Origin: Chloroflexota bacterium
GTDB lineage: Bacteria > Chloroflexota > Anaerolineae > JACRMK01
Length of the DNA stretch: 14,428 nt
Reading direction: 5' to 3'
Assembly: GCA_016200765.1 (NCBI GenBank)
Contig: JACQEC010000093.1
Span: forward strand, 1 to 14,428
Part shown: positions 1 to 6,862 of the stretch, one piece after another
Layout of the letters: each line of letters starts with the position of its first letter
Numbering within the stretch: the stretch's first letter is position 1
Notes under the pieces: model-generated
Databases searched by the model: none
Told to the model about the DNA's origin: nothing
Seen by the model: only the letters and a program-made list of their open reading frames with translations
Program-made: the position numbers and the translations under genes

Positions 1-49
1 GTAACTGGGCGCAGTGTGCGCGGAGCAACTCCAGCAACTGTTCGAGCAT
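1..49 (-). CDS. Partial CDS, N-terminus only, unidentified
   Basis: Only the first 16 codons are in the window, read leftward from an ATG at 49-47: MLEQLLELLRAHCAQL, an amphipathic Leu-rich helix. The start is supported by a GGGAGG Shine-Dalgarno site at 61-56, about six bases upstream, and by a possible promoter further up. Short winged-helix FeoC-like regulators begin with a similar Leu-rich helix, so that is one possibility, but 16 residues cannot establish it. The rest of the gene lies outside the window. Confidence 0.5.
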   Translation of the reverse strand, partial: MLEQLLELLRAHCAQL

Positions 50-91
50 GGTAAGCCTCCCATCCTGCATCTGGTCAACCACTGGCTCGAT

Positions 92-119
92 AGTTTACCC
101 GACCTCCGCTCTCTGTAAA
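92..119 (-). promoter_or_regulatory. Possible sigma-70-type promoter for the partial left-edge gene
   Basis: On the minus strand a TTTACA (119-114) is followed after 16 bases by TAAACT (97-92). Transcription would begin near 86 and give a leader of roughly 37 bases before the ATG at 49. Both hexamers match the consensus only in part. Confidence 0.35.
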
Positions 120-148
120 AATCTAAATGGAGAATTGCTGCCTGCTAT

Positions 149-174
149 GAATAGAAAACCCGCTGAAGCGGGTT
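149..174 (-). terminator. Intrinsic terminator, minus strand
   Basis: AACCCGC (157-163) and GCGGGTT (168-174) form a perfect 7-bp stem with a 4-base loop. Read on the minus strand the hairpin is followed by TTTTCTATT; on the plus strand it is followed by GAGACC, with no T tract. It therefore terminates leftward transcription, and the only thing upstream of it on that strand is the structured region up to about 429. Confidence 0.7.
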
Positions 175-429
175 GAGACCGGTTCGCTCACTGCGCTGCG
201 TGACGGGCAACCGGGTATCAGGCAGAAGGGTCGGAGAGGTGAGAGGGTCTGCGCTCAGGGCGCAGCCACGGCCAGCCCCCGATCCAGTCGGGGGCCAGCC
301 ATGCGGTTGTCCCACAGCGTGCGGTGTGGCGGTTGCTCCGCCCCGACGAATCTGCGCTATACCCTGCGAACAGCGGCCGTTCAGCGACATGCGCTGGCCG
401 TTCAAAGTGTTAGACGCAGGTTCGGCGGA
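150..429 (-). ncRNA. Candidate structured non-coding RNA, about 280 nt, unknown family
   Basis: No convincing protein is encoded here on either strand. On the minus strand the stretch runs from a promoter (464-436) to an intrinsic terminator (174-149) and folds into consecutive hairpins. In transcript order they are: a CCTGCG/CGCAGG stem (420-415 with 368-363) enclosing an inner hairpin; GGCGG/CCGCC (342-338 with 332-328); a long arm of about 16 bp (303-288 with 282-267, loop 287-283); CTGCGC/GCGCAG (265-260 with 254-249); and CCGGTT/AACCGG (214-209 with 184-179) with an inner TCAC/GTGA stem. The long arm contains three G-U wobble pairs that exist only in the minus-strand RNA and become A-C mismatches in the plus strand, which favours the minus strand as the functional one. 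I found no RNase P, tmRNA, SRP or riboswitch signature. It could instead be a decayed palindromic repeat region or a long leader of the left-edge gene. Confidence 0.45.
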
Positions 430-440
430 TAGTGTATAAT
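410..440 (+). promoter_or_regulatory. Promoter for the AmaP-like gene
   Basis: A perfect TATAAT lies at 435-440, 34 bases before the GTG start at 475. The only -35-like sequence is TTAGAC at 410-415, with a long 19-base spacer, so the assignment rests on the -10. Transcription should start near 447. Confidence 0.5.
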
Positions 441-464
441 AGGCACAACCCGTACCCACTGCAA
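436..464 (-). promoter_or_regulatory. Promoter for the candidate ncRNA
   Basis: Minus-strand TTGCAG (464-459), 17-base spacer, TATTAT (441-436), with a predicted start near 429. The -10 is the other strand of the plus-strand TATAAT at 435-440, so the two promoters share their core bases. Confidence 0.4.
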
Positions 465-474
465 GAGGCATAAT

Positions 475-1155
475 GTGAACACCTTTAATCGTATGGTTGT
501 GATCCTGATATTACTCGGCACGATTGCCGGATCGGCGCTGGCCGTATTCGTGCTGCTCTTTGCCAGCCCGTTTTTGGCAACGATCTTTGCCAATCTTGGC
601 GCCACATTGAATTCGCCTAAGGCTCTCGAACTTCGCGTTGAGTTGATGGTGATCGCGCTAATCTTCTTTGTGCCTAGCGTCGTTTTGCTGTTGTTTGAGG
701 TGCGGCGATCCGAAGGCAATTCGATCCGGATTAGTCAGGTGACGGGCAGTGATGCGCGGCTAAGCACTGGCGCGGTGCTGCAAAGTTTGCGATACTATGT
801 GGATGCGCTGCCCGGCGTTGTGCGCGTAAAGCCGCAGGTGATGACTCGCGCCAAGATGATAGATGTCAGACTGGACGTTGAGACAACCCCGGACATTGAT
901 GTCCGTGCTAAAACGGAAGAGATAGCGCGTACTGCGCGCGGTGTGGTCGGGGAAAAACTCGGTCTGCAACTCAATCGCCTGAGCATTCATATCCATCAAA
1001 CCCAGTATCCGCGGCGCAAGCCGGCCTCTACTGAAGGGGCAACCGCACCGGCTCCGCGACCGCAACCGGCGCCGGCGAAGGAGCCGGTTGTCGCGGCCAG
1101 CGGTCCGGCCGACGTCAACACCAGTCCGGTGGAGAACAAGAATCCGCTGACGTAA
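475..1155 (+). CDS. amaP: AmaP-like alkaline shock response membrane anchor protein
   Basis: A 226-residue protein with two predicted membrane helices (about 7-30 and 54-75), then a soluble alpha/beta region (about 82-175) resembling the Asp23/AmaP fold, and a Pro/Ala-rich tail (about 182-210). The small extracytoplasmic loop between the helices contains charged residues. In Firmicutes AmaP anchors the Asp23 protein to the membrane and is linked to envelope stress. No separate asp23 gene is visible here, so the soluble region may act alone. The start is the GTG at 475, because the overlapping ATG at 473 runs straight into TGA; AAGAGG at 463-468 is a well-spaced ribosome binding site. The promoter is at 435-440. 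The family call rests on topology and the look of the soluble domain and is moderately secure; function in this organism is inferred. Confidence 0.65.
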   Translation: MNTFNRMVVILILLGTIAGSALAVFVLLFASPFLATIFANLGATLNSPKALELRVELMVIALIFFVPSVVLLLFEVRRSEGNSIRISQVTGSDARLSTGAVLQSLRYYVDALPGVVRVKPQVMTRAKMIDVRLDVETTPDIDVRAKTEEIARTARGVVGEKLGLQLNRLSIHIHQTQYPRRKPASTEGATAPAPRPQPAPAKEPVVAASGPADVNTSPVENKNPLT

Positions 1156-1223
1156 GCCATTCCTGCGATAAACCGAATTGGAGACGCCTTGGACGAAGGC
1201 GTTGTGAAGAGCAGAGGGTTGTT

Positions 1224-1253
1224 TATACAAGCGGGGCCGCTAACTGCTATACT
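1224..1253 (+). promoter_or_regulatory. Extended -10 promoter for the lipoprotein gene
   Basis: TGC directly precedes TATACT (1248-1253), forming an extended -10. TATACA at 1224-1229 is a possible -35 with an 18-base spacer. Transcription would begin near 1260 and leave a leader of about 43 bases. Confidence 0.5.
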
Positions 1254-1302
1254 CGGCGACGTCACGCTGAAATTGGCATCCCGAACAGGTAGGGAGGGAT
1301 CC

Positions 1303-2268
1303 ATGTCACTCATCGTGAAACCCATGCATAGGATGCTGCTCACCATCGTGCTGGCCGTGTGTGTTGCCGGTTGCAGCCCTGTCAGCACGACCGGGCCGTC
1401 CACCACACTGCCCACCGCAACGCCCACGCTCGCCTCAGCCAGACCGACGCTCACACCCACAGCGGCACCTACCGCGACGCCCACGAGTCCAACCGCCGAG
1501 GTTGTGATCAAGACCTTACTGGTCGCCGAACAAGCAGGTGATCTCGAGCAGGTTATGCGCTTCTACGATGTGAATGCCTCCCACATCCTGCTCGAAGCGA
1601 CGACGAGCAAACGCTCCGCGAATTTCACAACCTACTACAACAGTCCAGATCAGTTGCGCGCGTATTTCGCTGCGCTCCTGCAAGACCATCTCACGGTCGA
1701 AGTGTTGGACGTGCTCGTCTCTACGAATGTTCCGCCTACGTTCAGCGCTGGGTTAGGCGGCAAAGCCGAGCAAGTCACCGTGCGCTCTCGGCAGTCGCTC
1801 GATTCGCAGCGGCAGGCGGGCTTTCAGTTTGCGCAAGTCCTCGACAACTATCTTGTAGTGGCGGGCAAGATCATCAGCCAATCCACGATCATCGCGCACG
1901 CCGTCCCAGCAACGGCCACCCCACTCGCACCGAACGCATTCCCCACGGGTGTCTATGCTGCGACGCGGAACGCGCCTCCCCCGAACGTGGCTTTCGGCCA
2001 CGGGTTTCTGGTGTTCGCTGAGCAAAACCGGTTTTATTTAATCAGTGCTAACAACGGGATCTTGGACAACGGACCCTATCAGACCAGTGGTAACCAATTG
2101 CTGCTCACCTCCAACGATCCTGACTGTCAGAAGGCGGGCCGCTCACCCGACTTTACGTATCAATGGGCTTTAGAGGGACAACTCCTTAACCTCACGACAG
2201 TGGTGGATCGCTGTGGGTCGGGGCATGCGCTGATCTTCGTCTCAGGCCCGTGGACGAGACGATGGTAG
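1303..2268 (+). CDS. Putative lipoprotein with NTF2-like and lipocalin-like regions
   Basis: A 321-residue protein beginning with a lipoprotein signal peptide whose lipobox is VAGC, acylated at Cys24. A Pro/Thr-rich linker (about 28-65) follows, typical of surface lipoproteins. The middle (about 66-200) looks like an NTF2/SnoaL-type alpha+beta fold, opening with a helix that mentions dosage-like terms EQAGDLEQVMRFYD. The C-terminal 110 residues are beta-rich with two paired-looking cysteines and end in a GPWTRRW motif, resembling lipocalin-like domains. The reading frame is open as far upstream as a TTG at 1189, but ATG 1303 is chosen because it starts the signal peptide and is preceded by GGGAGG at 1292-1297. 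Likely a membrane-attached, outward-facing binding protein; the ligand is unknown. Domain names are judged by eye and are tentative. Confidence 0.65.
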   Translation: MSLIVKPMHRMLLTIVLAVCVAGCSPVSTTGPSTTLPTATPTLASARPTLTPTAAPTATPTSPTAEVVIKTLLVAEQAGDLEQVMRFYDVNASHILLEATTSKRSANFTTYYNSPDQLRAYFAALLQDHLTVEVLDVLVSTNVPPTFSAGLGGKAEQVTVRSRQSLDSQRQAGFQFAQVLDNYLVVAGKIISQSTIIAHAVPATATPLAPNAFPTGVYAATRNAPPPNVAFGHGFLVFAEQNRFYLISANNGILDNGPYQTSGNQLLLTSNDPDCQKAGRSPDFTYQWALEGQLLNLTTVVDRCGSGHALIFVSGPWTRRW

Positions 2269-2515
2269 CCCGCCCGACGGCGATAGGCTCGCGCGCTGAC
2301 GTTCGCTGTGGCGGCTGTGCCATCTCAACCCCGGAGCGCGTCCGTCAAACGACGCGAGCGCCAACGGAGAACGGCTTGGTTTTGCATGTTCTACAGCTTA
2401 CCTTACTTGGTCTCAATTAGACAAGGTGTCAACCGAAATCTTTTCAGAGCCCACACGACATTATGGGAACGATCCGTTGGCGGAAACATGCCAACGATGC
2501 GCTGGCGGCTCGCAG
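2269..2515. other. Non-coding gap with one inverted repeat
   Basis: I see no supported gene. CGTTGGC (2475-2481) and GCCAACG (2490-2496) form a 7-bp stem with an 8-base loop, just past the end of the minus-strand pseudogene, but neither strand has a T tract, so it is not a clear terminator. No terminator is visible after the lipoprotein gene either. Confidence 0.4.
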
Positions 2516-3020
2516 CTAACGATGTGCTGATACCAGCCTGCCGTTGAGCACCAAGACTCCGTCGCCAGCCTCGACGCGGTCAAATTGCAGGTTGAGCTGA
2601 GCGTCGTCTATACTGTCGGTCACACTCTTGGAGATGGTCGGCAGCCAGTCTCGCGGCAGGTCAATGGATCCGACGCGAATCTGCTGAACGCCGATCACAA
2701 GCCTCTGACTTTGGACGTATGGTGTAGCAACAATGAAGACCTCGGGGTGGAACAAGCACACGCCACTCGTTGCTGAGGCTGAGGCGGAAGTCTGTTCGGC
2801 CCGGTGTGAAGAATTGGTTGCGCACATTTTCTTCAAGTTGGTCGGCTGCCGCGTTAGAAACGGCGATCTGATTGGAACCCGATACCGGACTGTCGAAGCC
2901 AGAAGTGGCGATGAACGCCGCCGCGCAAGCGAGGCTCAAAAGCACGAGTGTCAGGGCGACGCGACGATGGATAGATCGCAAGGTGGCTTTCGGATCATTC
3001 TGAGGGTTATTGAGCCGCAT
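2516..3020 (-). pseudogene. Frameshifted remnant of a membrane-anchored DUF2993/LmeA-like protein
   Basis: Two minus-strand frames together make one recognisable protein. The upstream frame (from 3020) encodes a hydrophobic anchor (RRVALTLVLLSLACAAAFIA) and a following segment ending near LSLSNEW. The downstream frame continues from about FHPEVFIVATPYVQ through VQQIRVGSIDLP to GDGVLVLNGR and stops with TAG at 2516. The C-terminal pattern (a repeated beta strand motif, then DGxLxLxGR) resembles DUF2993/LmeA-type lipid-binding proteins. The frame changes by one base between about 2740 and 2770. The piece between anchor and C-terminal part also seems shorter than I would expect, so an internal deletion is possible. 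A sequencing or assembly error cannot be excluded. Upstream frame read alone stops at 2661. Confidence 0.55.
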
Positions 3021-3027
3021 TATACCA
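3019..3027 (-). promoter_or_regulatory. Extended -10 facing the pseudogene
   Basis: On the minus strand TGG is followed directly by TATAAT (3024-3019), a full extended -10. It overlaps the first ATG of the pseudogene frame, so translation would need to begin further in, for example at a TTG. On the plus strand the same bases include TATACC (3021-3026), which could serve scpB with a leader of only about five bases; that reading is weaker because no good -35 is visible. Confidence 0.4.
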
Positions 3028-3037
3028 TAGCGAACAC

Positions 3038-3583
3038 ATGACATCCGATCAGTTGGTATGCACTCTTGAAAGTCTGCTGTTTGTGGCCGCTGAACCCGTT
3101 GAGGTATCACAGCTCGCGGGTGCGCTCGGCGTCAGCGCGGCTGAAGTGGAGGGGAGACTCGCGCAATTTGAAGAGCTGTGCCGGACGCGAGGCGTGCGTT
3201 TGCAGCGCAAGGGACAGCGTGTGCAGTTAGCGACCGCACCGGAGTCTTCGCCATTTGTCGAGAAGTTCCTGGGCCTGACGGCAACAACGCGGTTGTCACA
3301 GGCGGCGCTGGAGACACTGGCCATCATCGCCTACCGCCAGCCAATCACCCGCGCGGAAATTGAAGCGATACGCGCGGTTGATTGCGACGGCGTCCTGCGA
3401 ACGCTGGTCGCCCGCGAGCTGATTGCCGAAGTCGAGCGGCTGGACACCGTTGGACACCCAATCCGCTACGGCACGACATTTGAGTTCCTACGATATTTGG
3501 GCCTTCAGCGAATGAGCGACCTTCCACCGCTTGATGACCGTGAGCCTGCGATGGTGGGACCATTGGCGCGAACCGATGACTAA
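3038..3583 (+). CDS. scpB: Segregation and condensation protein B
   Basis: A 181-residue ScpB, the kleisin-interacting winged-helix subunit that works with ScpA and SMC in chromosome condensation and segregation. The first winged helix spans about 5-75. The family's best conserved stretch, LETLAIIAYRQPITRAEIEAIR (91-112, two sub-motifs), is intact, followed by DGVLRTL and the RPI-type turn GHPIRYGTT. The usual RGV is RAV here. There is no Shine-Dalgarno sequence before ATG 3038 (the preceding bases are ATAGCGAACAC), so initiation may be leaderless or nearly so. It heads an operon: the rluB start overlaps its stop by eight bases. Its usual neighbour scpA is not adjacent but lies about 3.6 kb downstream on the other strand. 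Confidence 0.93.
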   Translation: MTSDQLVCTLESLLFVAAEPVEVSQLAGALGVSAAEVEGRLAQFEELCRTRGVRLQRKGQRVQLATAPESSPFVEKFLGLTATTRLSQAALETLAIIAYRQPITRAEIEAIRAVDCDGVLRTLVARELIAEVERLDTVGHPIRYGTTFEFLRYLGLQRMSDLPPLDDREPAMVGPLARTDD

Positions 3584-4325
3584 ACTGAACTCAGACCGGG
3601 CGAGAGGGGGCGTGCGGCTGCAGAAGGCGCTCGCCGACGCGGGTGTGGCATCGCGCCGCCATGCAGAAGACCTCATTCGCGCCGGACGGGTGTTTGTGAA
3701 CGGTCAAGCCGTACAGGCTATGGGTGTTACTGTGCACCCGCTGCATGACCAGATCGTCGTAGACGGCCGGCCGATAATCCAGCGTGAAGGGCACACTTAT
3801 CTTATCCTGCACAAGCCTCGCCGCGTGCTGACGACGGCCAGCGATCCGCATGGTCGCCCAACCGTCATGCACTACGTCACGGGGTTTGGCCGGGTGTTTC
3901 CCGTTGGGCGTCTAGATTACGAGAGCGAAGGGCTCGTATTCATGACCGACGATGGTGATCTGGCGAATCGCCTGATACACCCGCGCTACGAACACGAGAA
4001 GGAATATCGCGTGCTTTTGGCCGGCCGCCTATCGGACGCCACCATGAAACGGCTACGCCGGGGCGCAGAGCTCGACGATGGCCGGGCGGCACCGACGCGC
4101 GTTTCGATAGAGAAGGTTGAAGGCGCCGATACATGGGTGCGTATCATCTTGAAAGAGGGACGAAACCGCGAAATCCGGAGAATCATGGAAGCGTTGGGCC
4201 TGCAAGTCAAGCGACTCGTTCGCGTGCGCCTTGGGCCGCTTCATTTGGACGACCTGCCGCCAGGGGAAGTGCGCCGCGCCACGCGCGCAGAACTGGCTGG
4301 CTTGGAGACGATTCGAAAGGCGTGA
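3576..4325 (+). CDS. rluB: RsuA/RluB-family 23S/16S rRNA pseudouridine synthase
   Basis: A 249-residue enzyme converting a specific uridine in ribosomal RNA to pseudouridine. An S4 RNA-binding domain occupies about 13-60 (RLQKALADAGVASRRHAE), followed by the catalytic domain with GRLDYESEGL at 111-120; Asp114 is the catalytic aspartate, and the family's GRLDxxTxGL appears with Glu in place of Thr. KEGRNREIRRIMEALG (193-208) is the conserved C-terminal signature. Start ATG 3576 is chosen over in-frame codons further upstream because it sits in the ATGACTAA overlap with the scpB stop, implying translational coupling, and gives the normal family length. RluB versus RsuA specificity (23S versus 16S) cannot be decided from sequence alone, but linkage to scpB and cmk favours RluB. 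Confidence 0.9.
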   Translation: MTKLNSDRARGGVRLQKALADAGVASRRHAEDLIRAGRVFVNGQAVQAMGVTVHPLHDQIVVDGRPIIQREGHTYLILHKPRRVLTTASDPHGRPTVMHYVTGFGRVFPVGRLDYESEGLVFMTDDGDLANRLIHPRYEHEKEYRVLLAGRLSDATMKRLRRGAELDDGRAAPTRVSIEKVEGADTWVRIILKEGRNREIRRIMEALGLQVKRLVRVRLGPLHLDDLPPGEVRRATRAELAGLETIRKA

Positions 4326-4993
4326 GACCGCTGATCATTGCCATTGATGGGCCATCAGGATCAGGTAAGAGCACGGTCGGCGAAATGCTGGCCAAACGGT
4401 TGGGCTATCTTTATTTTGATACGGGGGCCATGTACAGGGCTGTGACGCTGGCGGCTCTGCGAGGCGGGCTGGATTTGACCAATGAGGCGCAGGTCAGCGA
4501 TTTGGCTGAGCGGCTGCAAATTGATGTGCATTCCCCGACCGTTCAGGATGGCCGCCAGAATACGGTTTTAGCCGATGGCAAAGACGTAACGGCGGAACTG
4601 CGTTCAAGCATCGTTGACGCCAATGTATCGCGCGTGTCCAGTTATCCGCGCGTGCGCGCGGCCTTGGTGCGACAGCAGAGAGCGATTGGCGAACGTGGTC
4701 GTGTCGTGATGATCGGACGGGACATCGGCACGGTGGTGCTTCCGGCTGCCCATCTCAAAATATTCTTGACGGCGAGCGAAGAGGAGCGCGCACGACGGCG
4801 CTACCAAGAGAACTTGAAGCGTGGTGATACGCTGGCTTATGAAGACGTGTTGGCCTCGATGAAGGGCCGCGACGACCAAGACTCGGCGCGGACAATTTCA
4901 CCGTTGCGACCGGCTGACGACGCGGTGTGTATTGACACCGACCACATGGCCGCCGAACAGGTGGTGGACGCGCTTGAGAAGTTGTGGGCCTAA
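4322..4993 (+). CDS. cmk: Cytidylate kinase
   Basis: A 223-residue (d)CMP kinase that phosphorylates CMP and dCMP with ATP, feeding pyrimidine nucleotide pools. The P-loop GPSGSGKS is at 10-17, the substrate-binding DTGAMYRA at 33-40, GRDIGT at 132-137 and the lid-region RDDQDSAR at 183-190, all intact and in the normal order. The frame is open far upstream into rluB, but the GTG at 4322 is the right start: it places the P-loop ten residues in, as in the family, and overlaps the rluB stop in a GTGA (4-base) junction. No strong Shine-Dalgarno site precedes it, consistent with coupling to rluB translation. Confidence 0.93.
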   Translation: MRPLIIAIDGPSGSGKSTVGEMLAKRLGYLYFDTGAMYRAVTLAALRGGLDLTNEAQVSDLAERLQIDVHSPTVQDGRQNTVLADGKDVTAELRSSIVDANVSRVSSYPRVRAALVRQQRAIGERGRVVMIGRDIGTVVLPAAHLKIFLTASEEERARRRYQENLKRGDTLAYEDVLASMKGRDDQDSARTISPLRPADDAVCIDTDHMAAEQVVDALEKLWA

Positions 4994-4996
4994 ACC

Positions 4997-5647
4997 TTGG
5001 GCGCCAAATTCTACCGACTGGCTAATCTAATCTTGCGCATTGCGTTTCGCGTCGCACTTGATCTGAAAGTTGAGGGCATCGAAAACGTCCCCAGCGACGG
5101 ACCGCTCATTGTTGCGATCAATCATACGAGCTTTGTGGACCCTTTGCTCGTCGGGGTAATGGTGCCGCGCGATGTGGTGATGATGTCCAAGATGGAAAAC
5201 TTCAAGTTGCCGATTGTGAGAGCGCTGGTCAAAGCGTACGGCGCATTCCCGATACATCGGGGCGAGGTTGACCGCGCGGCTCTCAAGCGCGCGCTCGAGG
5301 TCTTGCGCGAAGGCGGGGCGCTGCTGATGGCGCCGGAAGGAACACGCAGTAAGGATGGGCAACTGCAGTCCGGACACGATGGGCTGGCGATGATTGCGGT
5401 GCGAACCGGTGCGCCGATTCTCCCGTTTGTGATCGCGGGCGCGAAGACCGTATCAGGCAATTTGGCAAGGCTGCGCCGCACAGCGGTAACCGTGAGAATC
5501 GGCGCTCCGTTCTTATTGGCATCGCAGTCGGACAGGCAAAGAGCAAGCCGCGAGGACTTACGAACGCTCACCGACCAATTGATGTTGCACATGGCCGAAC
5601 TGCTGCCAGCCGACCAGCGCGGCGCGTATCAAGATCGGTTTGCATGA
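4997..5647 (+). CDS. plsC: 1-acyl-sn-glycerol-3-phosphate acyltransferase
   Basis: A 216-residue PlsC-type enzyme that acylates lysophosphatidic acid to phosphatidic acid at the inner face of the membrane. The acyltransferase motifs are complete: NHTSFVD at 42-48 (catalytic His43 and Asp48), FPIHRG at 84-89, PEGTRS at 113-118 and GAPILPFVI at 138-146. An N-terminal hydrophobic helix (about 8-20) probably holds it to the membrane. The start is a TTG at 4997, three bases after the cmk stop; there is no clear ribosome binding site, so translation is probably coupled to cmk. cmk-plsC adjacency is common in several phyla. Confidence 0.9.
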   Translation: MGAKFYRLANLILRIAFRVALDLKVEGIENVPSDGPLIVAINHTSFVDPLLVGVMVPRDVVMMSKMENFKLPIVRALVKAYGAFPIHRGEVDRAALKRALEVLREGGALLMAPEGTRSKDGQLQSGHDGLAMIAVRTGAPILPFVIAGAKTVSGNLARLRRTAVTVRIGAPFLLASQSDRQRASREDLRTLTDQLMLHMAELLPADQRGAYQDRFA

Positions 5648-5704
5648 TGGGCGCGAAATGGAGAACCGCAAGAGCCGCGTCCAACCCGTGAGCGGGCGCT
5701 CGGA

Positions 5705-6862
5705 ATGAAGGTTGTGATGGTTGGGCCGTTTGGCCTGAGCCCGAAACAAACCATGGCCAGGCGGGCACTGCCGATGGCTCGCGCGCTGGCCGAACGGGGC
5801 CACCATGTCGCGGTTGTGTTGCCGCCTTGGTCGAATCCGTCGGATTCTGGACGCTGTTACGATGACGGGGGTGTTCGCGTTGAAAACCTCGTACTGCCAC
5901 CTCGTATTCCGTTTATCTTTGAGCTATTGCTCTGCACCGCGTTAATCCGGCGTGCGCTGGCAATCCAGCCGGAGGTGATTCACTGCTTCAAGCCAAAGGC
6001 ATACGCCGGTGTCTGCGCGTGGGTCGTATGGCATTTGAGGGGCCTCGGCCTGACCCGCGCGCGGCTGGTTGTAGATAGCGATGACTGGGAGGGGGCCGGC
6101 GGCTGGAACGAGGTCGAGCGCTACTCATGGCTGTTGAAGCGGTTTTTTGCTTGGCAGGAGCAGTGGGGGCTGATCCACGCCGACGCCATTACCGTTGCTA
6201 GCCGGACACTTGAATCACTGGTGTGGGGACTTGGCGTATCACCTAGCAAGGTCTTCTACGTGCCGAACGGAAGCAGCGATGTTACGATCGAACACAGAGT
6301 AGAACCTCGCGAGCCCAACCTGCTCTTGTACACGCGCTTCTTTGAGTTCAAGATCGAGCGTGTGGCCCGCCTGTTTGCCGCGATAGGCGCGCAGCATCCA
6401 ACTTTGCGATTCACCGTCGCCGGCGCTGGCTTATTTGGCGAAGAGCAGATTTTCATGGAATGGCTGAATCGCCTGGGGCTTGGTGGTCGCGTGCAGATGT
6501 TGGGCTGGGTGGCGGCGAGCGATCTTCCCGGTGTCTTCGCTCAAGCGACGCTGGCGTATTATCCTTTCGACGACACGCTGCTCAACCGAACGAAGTGCGC
6601 GATCAAACTGGTTGATTTATTGAGCGCGGGCGTACCGGTCGTGGCCGAAGCGGTTGGACAGAACCGAGAGTATATTGTGCATGGCGAGTCAGGACTGCTC
6701 GTAACATCGGAGGATGAAGCGTGTTCTATGGCCGCCGTGAACGAATTGTTGAATGACCCCACCTTGCGCGAACGCATCAGCGCCGGGGCGCGCCGGCGGA
6801 TGAGCGATCATTTTCTGTGGCGGCGACTGGTCGCAAAACTTGAACAGGCATATGATCCGTAA
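5705..6862 (+). CDS. GT4-type (GT-B fold) glycosyltransferase
   Basis: A 385-residue glycosyltransferase of the group-1 type. The N-terminal Rossmann half (about 1-190) starts MKVVMVGPFG with a glycine-rich loop and includes RALPMARALAERGHHV, typical for acceptor binding; the C-terminal half (about 205-380) carries the sugar-nucleotide site, with FTVAGAG (236-242) and the LLSAGVPVVAEAVGQNREYI block (305-324) that holds the family's glutamates. It should transfer a sugar from an activated donor to a lipid or polysaccharide acceptor at the cytoplasmic membrane. The donor and acceptor cannot be read from the sequence. It follows plsC after 57 bases and ends within the start of the vanZ-like gene, suggesting a shared transcript. 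Confidence 0.85.
   Translation: MKVVMVGPFGLSPKQTMARRALPMARALAERGHHVAVVLPPWSNPSDSGRCYDDGGVRVENLVLPPRIPFIFELLLCTALIRRALAIQPEVIHCFKPKAYAGVCAWVVWHLRGLGLTRARLVVDSDDWEGAGGWNEVERYSWLLKRFFAWQEQWGLIHADAITVASRTLESLVWGLGVSPSKVFYVPNGSSDVTIEHRVEPREPNLLLYTRFFEFKIERVARLFAAIGAQHPTLRFTVAGAGLFGEEQIFMEWLNRLGLGGRVQMLGWVAASDLPGVFAQATLAYYPFDDTLLNRTKCAIKLVDLLSAGVPVVAEAVGQNREYIVHGESGLLVTSEDEACSMAAVNELLNDPTLRERISAGARRRMSDHFLWRRLVAKLEQAYDP

Noticed and set aside
409..415. GTTAGAC, resembling the R' core of an integron attC site (also GTTAGGC at 10804-10810)
   Set aside because: No matching RYYYAAC arm lies upstream at either place and no integrase or cassette array is present. Seven-base matches are expected by chance.
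150..429. Identity as RNase P RNA, tmRNA, SRP RNA or 6S RNA
   Set aside because: I looked for the GAGGAAAGTC block, tRNA-like tmRNA ends and the SRP GGAAGGAAGCAGC loop on both strands and saw none; the size and hairpin order do not suit 6S.
145..471. Open frames on both strands across the GC-rich region before the AmaP-like gene
   Set aside because: They cross hairpins and a terminator, lack ribosome binding sites and have no protein-like composition; the region is better explained as RNA or repeat.
2308..2547. A 79-codon plus-strand frame after the lipoprotein gene
   Set aside because: Arg-rich low-quality composition, no ribosome binding site, and it overlaps the end of the better-supported pseudogene.
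4133..4321. An N-terminal extension of cytidylate kinase
   Set aside because: It lies wholly inside rluB in another frame; the P-loop would start about 73 residues in, unlike the family, while GTG 4322 gives the normal length.
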